This document shows positions 40,883-49,875 of a DNA stretch of 64,000 nucleotides, in pieces. The notes beneath the pieces are model-generated. The model did no database searches. It saw only the letters and a list, made by a program, of their open reading frames with translations, and had not been told where the DNA came from. Every line of letters starts with the position of its first letter. The stretch's first letter is position 1. This DNA comes from Cellulomonas sp. 73-92 (lineage in GTDB: Bacteria > Actinomycetota > Actinomycetes > Actinomycetales > Cellulomonadaceae). A program made the translations under genes and the position numbers. The stretch covers positions 293,795 through 357,794 of the forward strand of contig NZ_MKTH01000013.1 in assembly GCF_001898175.1 (NCBI RefSeq). The letters run 5' to 3'.

Positions 40883-43176
40883 CCGCGCTGCGGCGCCGGC
40901 TGGCCGCGGCTGTGCTGGCGGTGGCCACGGTGGCCACACCCCTGCTCGCGGCGGTGCTGCCGGTGGGCGCACCGGGCGGCCCGACGAGCGCTGCGGCCGC
41001 CTCGCCGCGCGCGGCCGGGGCGCCGGCCGCCACCCCGACCGCGGTGCTGGCCCCGACCGCGGTGGCGGCCCCTTCGGCGGTGACGGTCCAGATCACCTCC
41101 GTCACGCCGACCGTGCTGCAGCCGGGCCAGGACCTCACGGTGACCGCCACGCTCGTCAACCGCACGTCGGCCGACCTCACCAACGTCGTCGCCGACCTAC
41201 GCCTCAACCGCTTCCGCCCGTTGTCGCGCAACGAGCTCGACGGCTGGGCCACCGGCTCCAGCGGCGCCGTCGGCACGCGCGTCCTCAACGCCGACCCTGT
41301 GTCGATCCCCGCCGGCGGGCAGGTGACCGTCCAGCTGACGCTGCCGGCCGCGCTCGTGCGGCTGTCCACCCTCGCGGGCAACTGGGGTCCCCGAGGGCTG
41401 GCGGTCGAGGCGCTCTCGTCGGGCGGCACCCAGCTGGGCATCCAGCGCACGTTCGTCCTGTGGATGCTCAACCAGGTGGTGCCGCAGGTGCAGGTCGCCG
41501 TCCTGGCACCGGTGACCGCCACGTCGAGCGGGGCCGCCGCGCTCGAGCAGGCCACCGCGCAGGGCGGCCGGCTCGACGCGCTCGCCGCCCTGGCGACCGC
41601 CGAGCCCGACGTCGAGATGGCGGTCGACCCCGCCCTCCTGACGGCCGCCTCCACCGGCGGGCCGAACGCCACGGCCTGGTCGCAGCGGCTCACCGCGGCC
41701 CTGGCGCGGCGCGACGCGCTCGCGCTGCCGTGGGGGGACACCGACCTGGGTGCGGTGGCCCACGCCGGCCGGCCCGGGCTCCTCACGGCGGCGATGTCGC
41801 TGGCGGCGTCGTCTCCGCTCGCCGGGGTCAACGCCCGGACGGACGTGGTCTGGGCGCCGGACGGGACGCTCGACAAGCAGACGGTGGACATGGTCGCCGC
41901 CGCGGGCGCGCGGGCGATCGTCGTCGGCACGACGACGCTGCAGCCCACCACCGGCGCCGCCACGGCGCTGACCACCCTCGACGCCGGCCACGGGACGCTG
42001 GCGGCCCTGGTCCCGGACGGCCTCCTCACCGACCTGCTTGCCGCGCCGGACGACGTCCAACCGGGCGCCACCACCGCGACCACCGTGCAGCGCCTGCTCG
42101 CCGAGCTGGCCGTCCTCGCCCACGACGGCAGCGCCCGACCCCACGACGTGCTCATCGCCCCCGGCCGCGGCTGGACTCCCGACGCGACGCTCGCAACCGC
42201 TCTGCTTGACGCCCTGCACACCTCGCCCTGGAGCCGGCTCGTTCCCGTGAGCGCGCTCCTCGGCGCCGAGGACCAGGGCACCGCGCGCGCGACCCTGCCG
42301 GCGAGCGCCGTCGACCCGTCCGAGCTGTCGCCGGGCGACGTCCGCGCGCTGGCCGACGCCCGCTCGGCCACGACCGCGTTCGCGCACGCGATCGGCGACG
42401 GCGGCCCGCTGACCGCCGGCTTGGACCAGACGGTGCTGGCCCCTCTCGGCGTCGCGTGGCGTGCGGACACCGCGGGACGCGACGTCCTCGTCAAGAAGGC
42501 GCTCGCGGGGACCACGGCCACCCGCACCGGTCTGTCCCTCACGGGCCCGCCGAGCCTCAGCATCATCAGCGCGAGCGCGCCCGTGCGGTTCGTCGTGCAC
42601 AACTCCCTGAGCGTGCCCGCCACCGTGTCGGTGGCGGTCGATCCCCACAAGGCGTGCCTGCGCTCGGTGCGCAGCGACCCCGTCACCGCGCCGGCCGGGA
42701 CGGACACGGCGGTCGTCGTGGACCTCGAGGCCATCGCCAACTGCGACGTGACGGTCGACGCGACGCTCGTCGGCAACGATGGCACCGCGGTCAGCGGCGC
42801 CATCGGCTTCGCCGCCCGTGTCGCCCCGACCATCGAGAACGTCTTCACGGTCGTCGTCGGGGTGCTGCTGGCCATCGGCCTGGTGCTCGGCATCATCCGC
42901 ACGGCGCGGCGCGGCCAGTCCAGCCGCCGGGGCAACCGCCTGTCGCCCGAGGCGGACCCGGACGACGAGGCGCACGACGAAGCCTCCGCCGCACCCGACG
43001 GCACGGGGCACGACGACGCGGCGTCCCACCCGCCCGGCGACGTGCACGAAGACACCGCAGACGCTGCCGGCGCCGCTCACGGCGAGCCCGCGGTCGAACC
43101 GCACGACACGGCGCGCGACGAGCCCGTGGCTGATCGAGCCGTCGAAGCGGCGCCCGAGCCGGACGCCGGCGCCTGA
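40879..43176 (+). CDS. DUF6049-family secreted, membrane-anchored protein
   Basis: 765-aa protein with an N-terminal signal peptide (RRRLAAAVLAVATVATPLLAAVLP), a long extracytoplasmic region with bacterial Ig-like parts (SVTPTVLQPGQDLTVTATLVNRTS) and a C-terminal helix (VFTVVVGVLLAIGLVLGIIRTARR) followed by an acidic cytoplasmic tail rich in His/Asp. It corresponds to the protein regularly encoded between the NUDIX gene and murJ in actinobacteria, probably with an envelope role. Here murJ does not follow; a pseudokinase gene begins 93 bp later. The GTG overlaps the NUDIX stop. Confidence 0.8.
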   Translation: MTALRRRLAAAVLAVATVATPLLAAVLPVGAPGGPTSAAAASPRAAGAPAATPTAVLAPTAVAAPSAVTVQITSVTPTVLQPGQDLTVTATLVNRTSADLTNVVADLRLNRFRPLSRNELDGWATGSSGAVGTRVLNADPVSIPAGGQVTVQLTLPAALVRLSTLAGNWGPRGLAVEALSSGGTQLGIQRTFVLWMLNQVVPQVQVAVLAPVTATSSGAAALEQATAQGGRLDALAALATAEPDVEMAVDPALLTAASTGGPNATAWSQRLTAALARRDALALPWGDTDLGAVAHAGRPGLLTAAMSLAASSPLAGVNARTDVVWAPDGTLDKQTVDMVAAAGARAIVVGTTTLQPTTGAATALTTLDAGHGTLAALVPDGLLTDLLAAPDDVQPGATTATTVQRLLAELAVLAHDGSARPHDVLIAPGRGWTPDATLATALLDALHTSPWSRLVPVSALLGAEDQGTARATLPASAVDPSELSPGDVRALADARSATTAFAHAIGDGGPLTAGLDQTVLAPLGVAWRADTAGRDVLVKKALAGTTATRTGLSLTGPPSLSIISASAPVRFVVHNSLSVPATVSVAVDPHKACLRSVRSDPVTAPAGTDTAVVVDLEAIANCDVTVDATLVGNDGTAVSGAIGFAARVAPTIENVFTVVVGVLLAIGLVLGIIRTARRGQSSRRGNRLSPEADPDDEAHDEASAAPDGTGHDDAASHPPGDVHEDTADAAGAAHGEPAVEPHDTARDEPVADRAVEAAPEPDAGA

Positions 43177-43269
43177 CGGCAGACTGACGCAGCCGGTCCC
43201 GCCCGGCCGACCGGCCCAGGGCGCGTCGCTAGCATGTCCGGTCAGGTGGGTCCGCTCGGACGAGGAGGC

Positions 43270-45471
43270 ATGGTGGACGGCGTCATCGGCCGCGGCACGG
43301 TGCTCTCGGGACGCTACGAGCTGACCGATCCGCGCCCCTGCGACCTGCCCGGCACCACGGAGTGGCGGGCGACCGACCAGATCCTCGGCCGGCCCGTCGT
43401 CGTGCGGGCGTTCCCTGTCGCCGGCGCCGGTCCGGCGCTCGACGCGGCGCGGCGTGCGGCGCTGGTCACCGACCCGCGGCTCGTCCGCGTGCTGGACGTC
43501 GGGTCCGACGAAGGCGCCGGCTACGTCATCACCGAGCTCGTCCCGGGCCCCACCCTCGCGCTGCTCGTCGGGCGCGAGCCGCTCTCGCCCGACCAGGCGC
43601 GCGCGATCGTCGGCGAGGCGGCCGCCGCCCTCGAGGTGGCCCGCCGGCGGGGCGTCCACCACCTCGCGCTGCGGCCGTCCGCCGTCGCGGTGTCCGACGA
43701 CGGTCGCGTGCTCGTCACCGGGACGGCGCTCGATGCCGTGCTGCTGGGCCGGCCCGGCGGGGACGCGCGCACCACGAGCCGCACCGACGCCACCGACCTC
43801 GTGCGTCTCGTCTACACCGCGCTGACCGGGCACTGGCCGGGGCCGGGCGAGACGGCCGACGGCCTGCCCACGGCGCCGGCCGTGGAGGGTGCACCGGTCC
43901 CGCCGGGCGACCTCGTGGCGGGCGTGCCGGGCGACCTCAACACGCTGTGCACCGTGACGTTGGGCCGGGACGACGACGGTCCCCTCAGTCCCGCCGACCT
44001 CGTCCGCGAGCTGGAGCCGTGGGGCGAGATCCGCGTCCAGCCGAAGCCGAGGCCCTTCTTCCCGCCCGTCGTGGCCGACCCGGTCGAGCCCACGACGGTG
44101 CCCGGCCAGGTGGTGCGCCAGTCCGTGCGCACGGCGTTCCCCCCGCCGTCGACCCCCCCGCCCGGGACGCCGTCGCCGGCACCCTCCAGCCGGGATGCCA
44201 TCACGCCGCCGATGGGCGTGCCCTTCGCGTTCGCCGCTGCGGCCGGCGACGCGCCGGGTCCCGGCGACGCCGCACCGTACGACTGGTCCGCGCCGAGCCC
44301 CGCGGGGACGCCGGCATCCCCGGCCGGCGCTGCGGTGGACGACGCAACCGCACCTGCGCCGGTGTCCCCGGCCGGCCCGGCGGTGACGGAGGGGTCTGGA
44401 CCCGCCTCACCGGCCACCGGCACGCCTGCGCCCGCCTCACCCGCGACCGGCGGCCCGACGTCGCAGGCCGATCACGCCGCGTCGTCGACCCCTTCCGTAC
44501 CGGTGCGTCGGCCGACGGGAGCGATGCGCACCGTGTCCCTGCCGGCGACCTCCGTCGGTTCGTCGTCGCCGCAGGGCGCTCCCGGTGGGGTCGCCCCGGT
44601 ACCGCCCGGCCCCGCCGCCGCCCCGCCGGTGACGTCGTCCGGCCCGATGCCGTCCTCGGGCCGTGCCACCGGCAGCGCGTTCGCGAGCGCCGCGCCCGCG
44701 GGCCCCGCGGGTGCGCCCGGGCCGGGGCCCGCGGCACACGGCGGTCCCCCGGCGCTCCCCCCGACGGGCCCGTCGCAGACGCCACCGCAGGGCCCCACAC
44801 CGTTCGACTTCGGTCAGCTGGACGACGGTCCGCCGCGCCGCACCGGCATGGGCATCGCCATCGCGATCGTCGCGGTGCTGGTCGTCGTCGCGATCGCGTT
44901 CGCGGCGAAGGCCTTGTTCGCCGGGCACGACGTGGCGCTCGCCCCGGGCGCCGCCACGCACACCGGCCAGCAGAGCCCCAGCGGCGGGCCGACGAGCCCG
45001 CAGCCCTCGGCCACGCCGACCGCCACCACCACGACGTCGACCGCACCCGGCGTCATCGCCAGCATCACGTCGATCGACCCGACCGGTGGTGCCGGCGACC
45101 ACCAGGAACTCGTCGGCCGCGCCTTCGACGGCGACCCGTCGACCTACTGGATGTCGTTCACGTACAAGCGCAACGACTTCGCCGGGTTCAAGCCGGCCCT
45201 CGGCCTGCAGCTGCAGCTCGCCCGGCCCGCGACGGTCCGCACGGTGACGCTGCACGTCAACGGCACGGGTGGCAACGTGGAGATCCGCACCGGGGACGCG
45301 ACCCAGCCCACCGGCGGCACCAAGCTGGCCTCGGGCCCGATGTCCCCCGACGCCGTGTTCACGCTGGACCCGGTGCAGACCACGTCGTCGCTCGTCATCT
45401 GGTTCACGCAGCTGCCCACCACGGCCGACGGGTCCTTCCGCATCGAGCTCACCGAGATCCAGCTCGGCTGA
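43270..45471 (+). CDS. Membrane pseudokinase (MviN/MurJ-associated type)
   Basis: 733-aa protein. Residues 1-250 are a protein-kinase fold lacking key residues: the ATP Lys position reads PVVVRAF, the catalytic loop is HHLALRPSAVAVSDDG with no HRD Asp, and no DFG is seen. A long Pro/Ala/Ser linker (250-520), one membrane helix (IAIAIVAVLVVVAIAFAAKAL) and an outer discoidin-like domain follow (GRAFDGDPSTYWMSFTYKR...). This matches the C-terminal part of mycobacterial MviN, where the pseudokinase recruits FhaA to the lipid II flippase. In relatives it follows murJ, which is missing here. ATG 43270 or GTG 43273 are both possible starts near GAGGAGG. Confidence 0.8.
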   Translation: MVDGVIGRGTVLSGRYELTDPRPCDLPGTTEWRATDQILGRPVVVRAFPVAGAGPALDAARRAALVTDPRLVRVLDVGSDEGAGYVITELVPGPTLALLVGREPLSPDQARAIVGEAAAALEVARRRGVHHLALRPSAVAVSDDGRVLVTGTALDAVLLGRPGGDARTTSRTDATDLVRLVYTALTGHWPGPGETADGLPTAPAVEGAPVPPGDLVAGVPGDLNTLCTVTLGRDDDGPLSPADLVRELEPWGEIRVQPKPRPFFPPVVADPVEPTTVPGQVVRQSVRTAFPPPSTPPPGTPSPAPSSRDAITPPMGVPFAFAAAAGDAPGPGDAAPYDWSAPSPAGTPASPAGAAVDDATAPAPVSPAGPAVTEGSGPASPATGTPAPASPATGGPTSQADHAASSTPSVPVRRPTGAMRTVSLPATSVGSSSPQGAPGGVAPVPPGPAAAPPVTSSGPMPSSGRATGSAFASAAPAGPAGAPGPGPAAHGGPPALPPTGPSQTPPQGPTPFDFGQLDDGPPRRTGMGIAIAIVAVLVVVAIAFAAKALFAGHDVALAPGAATHTGQQSPSGGPTSPQPSATPTATTTTSTAPGVIASITSIDPTGGAGDHQELVGRAFDGDPSTYWMSFTYKRNDFAGFKPALGLQLQLARPATVRTVTLHVNGTGGNVEIRTGDATQPTGGTKLASGPMSPDAVFTLDPVQTTSSLVIWFTQLPTTADGSFRIELTEIQLG

Positions 45472-45500
45472 GGCCGCACGGTCGGCTCGAACGTCCGCGG

Positions 45501-45527
45501 GGAACAGAACCCCACCTACGATCGGTT
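45501..45527 (+). promoter_or_regulatory. SigR/SigH-type promoter upstream of trxBA
   Basis: GGAAC (45501-45505) and GTT (45525-45527) are 19 bases apart, close to the GGAAT-N18/19-GTT of the disulfide-stress sigma factor. A housekeeping-like TACGAT (45517-45522) overlaps it. trxBA is a known SigR target in Streptomyces. Confidence 0.6.
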
Positions 45528-45566
45528 GCACGCAGAGCACTTTCCCGAACCCTGTGAGGACTTGTT

Positions 45567-46604
45567 GTGACCGAGAACGTCAGCCCCGTCCGTGACGTCG
45601 TCGTCGTCGGTTCCGGTCCCGCCGGGTACACCGCCGCGATCTACGCGGCGCGCGCGGGCCTGCAGCCCGTGGTGCTCGCGGGCTCCGTCACGGCCGGCGG
45701 TGCGCTGATGAACACCACCGACGTCGAGAACTTCCCGGGCTTCCCCGAGGGCATCCTCGGCCCCGAGCTCATGGAGCAGATGCAGAAGCAGGCCGAGCGG
45801 TTCGGCGCCGAGGTGGTCTGGGACGACGCCACGCAGCTCGACCTCGCGGGCCCGGTCAAGACGATCGTCACCGGCGGTGGCGAGACCTACCGCGCGCGCG
45901 CCGTCATCCTCGCCACCGGCTCCGCCTACCGCGAGCTCGGGCTGCCCGACGAGAAGCGCCTGTCGGGTCGCGGCGTCTCGTGGTGCGCGACGTGCGACGG
46001 CTTCTTCTTCCGCGACCAGGACATCGTCGTGGTCGGCGGCGGCGACTCCGCCGTCGAGGAGGCCACCTTCCTCACGCGGTTCGGCCGCACCGTGACGATG
46101 GTGCACCGCCGCGACCAGCTGCGGGCCTCGAAGATCATGGCGGACCGCGCGATGAACGACCCCAAGATCCGCTTCGCGTGGAACTCCGAGGTCGTCGGCA
46201 TCTCCGGTGACACCAAGGTCACCGGCGTCACGCTGCGCGACACCGTCACCGGCGAGACGCGGGAGCTGCCCGCGGGCGGCCTCTTCGTCGCGATCGGGCA
46301 CGAGCCGCGCACCGAGCTGGTCAGGGGCCAGGTCGACCTCGACGACGCGGGCTACATCGTCGTCCAGGGCCGTACCACGGCCACCAACCTGCCGGGCGTG
46401 TTCGCCTGCGGCGACGCCGTCGACCACGTCTACCGGCAGGCCGTCACGGCGGCCGGTTCCGGCTGCTCGGCCGCGCTCGACGCGCAGCACTTCCTGGCGG
46501 CCCTGCCCCCGCTCGTGGACGACGAGGCCGCGGTGGCGCACGTGTCGTCCGCGGCCGCCGTGGCGGCCGACGTCGCGGCGCTCTCGGTCGAGGCGGGCGC
46601 CTGA
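45567..46604 (+). CDS. trxB: Thioredoxin reductase
   Basis: 345-aa FAD/NADPH flavoenzyme reducing thioredoxin. FAD motif [18 protein letters not shown], redox pair CATC in [10 protein letters not shown] near residue 140, NADPH motif [13 protein letters not shown], and C-terminal [22 protein letters not shown] are all present. The last 30 residues are an Ala-rich extra tail. GTG has AGGA upstream. trxA begins two bases after the stop. Confidence 0.96.
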   Translation: MTENVSPVRDVVVVGSGPAGYTAAIYAARAGLQPVVLAGSVTAGGALMNTTDVENFPGFPEGILGPELMEQMQKQAERFGAEVVWDDATQLDLAGPVKTIVTGGGETYRARAVILATGSAYRELGLPDEKRLSGRGVSWCATCDGFFFRDQDIVVVGGGDSAVEEATFLTRFGRTVTMVHRRDQLRASKIMADRAMNDPKIRFAWNSEVVGISGDTKVTGVTLRDTVTGETRELPAGGLFVAIGHEPRTELVRGQVDLDDAGYIVVQGRTTATNLPGVFACGDAVDHVYRQAVTAAGSGCSAALDAQHFLAALPPLVDDEAAVAHVSSAAAVAADVAALSVEAGA

Positions 46605-46606
46605 CC

Positions 46607-46930
46607 GTGTCCCGCGAGGTCAGCGACGCGACCTTCGACGCCGAGGTGCTCGCCTCGCCCGTGCCGGTCGTCGTCGACTTCTGGGCCCCGTGGTGCGGCC
46701 CGTGCCGTGTCCTCAACCCCGTGCTGGACGAGCTCGCCGGCACCTATGCCGGCCGGGTGGCCTTCGTCGCCGTGAACGCCGACGAGAACCCGGGGCTCGT
46801 CGAGCGGTTCGGCATCGTGTCGCTGCCGACGCTGCAGTTCTACGCGGGCGGCGAGCTGTCGGAGGTGCTGTACGGCGCGCGCCCGAAGTCGATGCTGGTC
46901 GAGCGCGTCGAGGCGATGCTGGTCGCCTGA
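46607..46930 (+). CDS. trxA: Thioredoxin
   Basis: 107-aa disulfide reductase with the WCGPC active site (DFWAPWCGPCRVLNPVLDELA) and the cis-Pro in VSLPTLQFY. It is co-transcribed with trxB and starts with GTG. Together with its reductase it maintains cytoplasmic thiols. Confidence 0.97.
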   Translation: MSREVSDATFDAEVLASPVPVVVDFWAPWCGPCRVLNPVLDELAGTYAGRVAFVAVNADENPGLVERFGIVSLPTLQFYAGGELSEVLYGARPKSMLVERVEAMLVA

Positions 46931-47092
46931 CCGGAGCGCCGTTCGAGGTCGCCCGTCTCACCCTGCGGGCGATCGCGACGAGTGGTTCGAAGATTCGTCG
47001 GACTCGCGCCGTCCTGCGCGCCGGTTCTTCGCCGAACTGCCGCGGAATCCGCGTTGGATCGATCGGTCCTTCGGGCGTGAAACACTGACGTC

Positions 47093-48433
47093 ATGACTCC
47101 CCAGCCCGGGCCCGACCGCGTGACGGTGGGCCAGCCCCCGTCCGCCGCCGCAGGCACCCGGCTCGACCCGTGGCTCGGCTCCTACGCCGAGCGCACCCAC
47201 GGCATGAAGGCCTCCGAGATCCGCGCGCTCTTCGCGGTGGCCAACCGGCCCGAGGTCGTCTCGCTCGCCGGTGGGATGCCCTTCCTCGACGGGCTCCCCT
47301 TGGACACCCTCTCCCGCCTCGCGGCGGACGTCGTGGCCAAGCGCGGGCTGCAGGCGCTGCAGTACGGCTCGGGGCAGGGCGACGAGACGCTGCGGGAGCA
47401 GATCCTCGACGTGATGGCCCTCGAGGCGATCAGTGCGCACCCGGACGACGTCGTCGTCACCACCGGTTCTCAGCAGGCGCTCGACTACGTCACGCGCATC
47501 TTCTGCGACCCCGGTGACGTGGTCGTCGCCGAGGCGCCGTCCTACGTCGGCGCCTTGGGTGTCTTCCGCGCCTACCAGGCCGACGTGGTCCACGTCCCGA
47601 TCGACGCGTCGGGGCTCATCCCCGAGGCGCTGGAGCAGACGCTCGCCCGCCTCAAGGCCGACGGTCGGCGCGTCAAGTTCCTGTACACGATCCCCAACTT
47701 CCACAACCCCGCGGGCGTCAGCCTCTCGGTCGAGCGCCGCCCGCGCATCCTCGAGATCTGCCGGCGCTACGGCGTGCTCGTCGTCGAGGACAACGCCTAC
47801 GGGCTGCTCGGCTTCGACGGCGACCCGACGCCCGCCATGCGCTCGATGGACGACGAAGGGGTGCTCTACCTCGGCACGTTCTCCAAGACGTTCGCGCCCG
47901 GCTACCGCGTCGGCTGGGTCGTCGCGCCGCACGCCGTGCGCGAGAAGCTGGTGCTCGCCAGCGAGTCCGCCATCCTCTGCCCCTCGAACGCCGCGCAGAT
48001 CGCCATCTCGACCTACCTCGCCACGTGCGACTGGCGCGGCCAGATCAAGCAGTACCGCGAGATGTACCGCGAGCGGCGCGACGCCATGGTGGGCGCCCTG
48101 TCCGAGCACCTGCCCGACTGCAGCTGGACCGTCCCGGACGGCGGCTTCTACACGTGGGTCCGGCTGCCCGAGGGCCTCGACGCCAAGGAGATGCTGCCGC
48201 GTGCGGTGACCGCCCGGGTCGCCTACGTGCCCGGCACGGCGTTCTACTTCGACGGTCAGGGTGCCGATCACATGCGGCTGTCGTTCTGCTACCCGACGCC
48301 CGAGCGGATCCGCGAAGGTGTGCGACGGCTCGCCACGGTGGTGTCCGGCGAGGCCGAGCTCGTCGAGCTGTTCGGCACCGCCGGCCATCCCGACACCGAG
48401 CAGGTCCAGGCGCCCAGCCCCGACCTGGCCTGA
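47093..48433 (+). CDS. PLP-dependent aminotransferase, LysN/2-aminoadipate type
   Basis: 446-aa class I aminotransferase without an HTH domain. PLP Lys is in GTFSKTFAPGYRVGW near residue 268; LQYGSGQGDETLR, TTGSQQALDY and YTIPNFHNPAG match the MocR-like/LysN group acting on aromatic, branched or 2-amino-dicarboxylic acids. Substrate is unclear. No ribosome site is evident; AACACT lies six bases before ATG as a weak leaderless -10. A hairpin follows the stop. Confidence 0.85.
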   Translation: MTPQPGPDRVTVGQPPSAAAGTRLDPWLGSYAERTHGMKASEIRALFAVANRPEVVSLAGGMPFLDGLPLDTLSRLAADVVAKRGLQALQYGSGQGDETLREQILDVMALEAISAHPDDVVVTTGSQQALDYVTRIFCDPGDVVVAEAPSYVGALGVFRAYQADVVHVPIDASGLIPEALEQTLARLKADGRRVKFLYTIPNFHNPAGVSLSVERRPRILEICRRYGVLVVEDNAYGLLGFDGDPTPAMRSMDDEGVLYLGTFSKTFAPGYRVGWVVAPHAVREKLVLASESAILCPSNAAQIAISTYLATCDWRGQIKQYREMYRERRDAMVGALSEHLPDCSWTVPDGGFYTWVRLPEGLDAKEMLPRAVTARVAYVPGTAFYFDGQGADHMRLSFCYPTPERIREGVRRLATVVSGEAELVELFGTAGHPDTEQVQAPSPDLA

Positions 48434-48442
48434 CCGACGCGA

Positions 48443-48475
48443 CGACGCCGGGCGTCCCTCCGGCGCCCTGCGTCG
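48443..48475 (+). terminator. Hairpin downstream of the aminotransferase gene
   Basis: CGACGC-C-GGGCG (48443-48454) pairs with CGCCC-T-GCGTCG (48464-48475), ten bases after the stop. Confidence 0.55.
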
Positions 48476-48566
48476 CGGGTGAGCCACGGCGTCCGTGCGC
48501 CAACGTCACCCCGCGCGCCGGTAGCCTCGTGACGTCCTCGTCCTACCCTACCTCGGAGGATGCCCC

Positions 48567-49520
48567 GTGACCGCCGCCACCCCCGCACCCCGCGTCGTCG
48601 TCCTGGCCGGAGGCTTGTCGCACGAGCGCGACGTCTCGCTGCGGTCCGGCCGCCGCGTGGCCGAGGCACTGCGCTCCACGGGCGCCGAGGTGGTCCTCCA
48701 CGATGTCGACGCCGACCTCGCCGCCTCGCTGCGGGAGCTGGGGCCGGACCTCGTCTGGCCGCTGCTCCACGGTGCCACCGGCGAGGACGGGTCGGTGCGC
48801 GACGTGCTCTCGCTCCTCGGCATCCGCGTCCTCGGCACGGGAGCGCGCCAGAGCCGCATCGCGTGGGACAAGCCGATCGCCAAGACCGTCGTCGCGCGCG
48901 CCGGCCTCGCCACCCCCGAGTTCGTGGCGCTGCCGCAGACGCTGTTCCGTGAGCTCGGCGCGCACCGGATCCTCGACGCGATGGTTGCGCACCTCGGCCT
49001 GCCGCTCGTCGTCAAGCCGTCCAGCGGCGGCTCCGCGCTCGGCGTCACCCTCGTCACCGCGCCCGAGGATCTTCCCGCCGCGATGGTCGAGTGCTTCGCC
49101 TACTCCGACGTGGCGCTGGTCGAGCGGGCCGTCACCGGGACCGAGGTGGCGGTCTCGGTGCTCGACACCGGTTCTGGGCCGTTCGCGTTGCCGGCCGTCG
49201 AGATCGTCACCGACGGGCCGTACGACTACGACGCCCGCTACAACCCCGGCCGTACCGAGTACTTCGTGCCGGCACGGCTGTCCGACGAGGTCGCGGGCCG
49301 GGTCGCGGGGGCCGCGCTGGCTGCCCACGCCGCGCTGGGCCTCGCCCGCCTCTCGCGCACCGACCTCATCGTCGATGCCGACGGCACACCCTGGTTCCTC
49401 GAGGTCAACGTGGCGCCCGGGATGACCGAGACCTCGCTCCTGCCGCAGGCGGCGGAGGCCGCCGGCTACGACCTGGGCGCGCTGTACCGGGCGCTCGTCG
49501 ACGCCGAGCTCGACGCCTGA
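48567..49520 (+). CDS. ddl: D-alanine-D-alanine ligase
   Basis: 317-aa ATP-grasp ligase making the D-Ala-D-Ala dipeptide for peptidoglycan. N-terminal VVVLAGGLSHERDVSLRSGR, ATP-grasp VVKPSSGGSALGVTLV, and C-terminal FLEVNVAPGMTETSLLPQAAEAAG are diagnostic. It belongs to the short Ddl-like group often encoded near parB in Micrococcales. GTG with GGAGG upstream. Confidence 0.9.
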   Translation: MTAATPAPRVVVLAGGLSHERDVSLRSGRRVAEALRSTGAEVVLHDVDADLAASLRELGPDLVWPLLHGATGEDGSVRDVLSLLGIRVLGTGARQSRIAWDKPIAKTVVARAGLATPEFVALPQTLFRELGAHRILDAMVAHLGLPLVVKPSSGGSALGVTLVTAPEDLPAAMVECFAYSDVALVERAVTGTEVAVSVLDTGSGPFALPAVEIVTDGPYDYDARYNPGRTEYFVPARLSDEVAGRVAGAALAAHAALGLARLSRTDLIVDADGTPWFLEVNVAPGMTETSLLPQAAEAAGYDLGALYRALVDAELDA

Positions 49521-49560
49521 GAGCCCGTCAGCCGAGCGTCCGCCCGCACCAGCTTCCGCC

Positions 49561-49624
49561 CGCACCGGCCTGTCTCCGCACCGGCCTGTGTCCGCACCGG
49601 CCTGTGTCCGCACCGGCCTGTGTC
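49561..49624. repeat. Four tandem 16-bp repeats downstream of ddl
   Basis: CGCACCGGCCTGTGTC is repeated at 49577, 49593 and 49609, with a one-mismatch copy at 49561 and degenerate pieces on both sides. The rest of the ddl-parB gap (49521-49875) shows no gene; a short TGTACGTC repeat occurs near 49845 and 49870. Confidence 0.8.
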
Positions 49625-49875
49625 CGCTCCGGATTGGCGGGCCCGCGGGGTGGTGCATCCGTTGTGCCCCGCACGTGGCCACGCCGGTCGGCTGCGTTCC
49701 GCACGGCGCCGTCGCCCAGCGGGCGCGGACCCGTGGGAGCAGTGGTCGTCTCCCTGGCGATGCCCGCGCGGACTACTCGTCGGCGAGCGCCGCTCCGACG
49801 GTCGTCCGGGCACAACCGGGCCCCTGAACTGCGGCGACGTCCTGGATGTACGTCCGACAGCGAGCAGGGTGTACG

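Noticed and set aside
46975..47000. Possible tRNA T-arm (TGGTTCGAAGATT)
   Set aside because: No acceptor or anticodon stem can be formed around it.
49521..49875. Small RNA or gene in the ddl-parB gap
   Set aside because: Only tandem repeats and short direct repeats are seen, with no supported coding frame or clear promoter.
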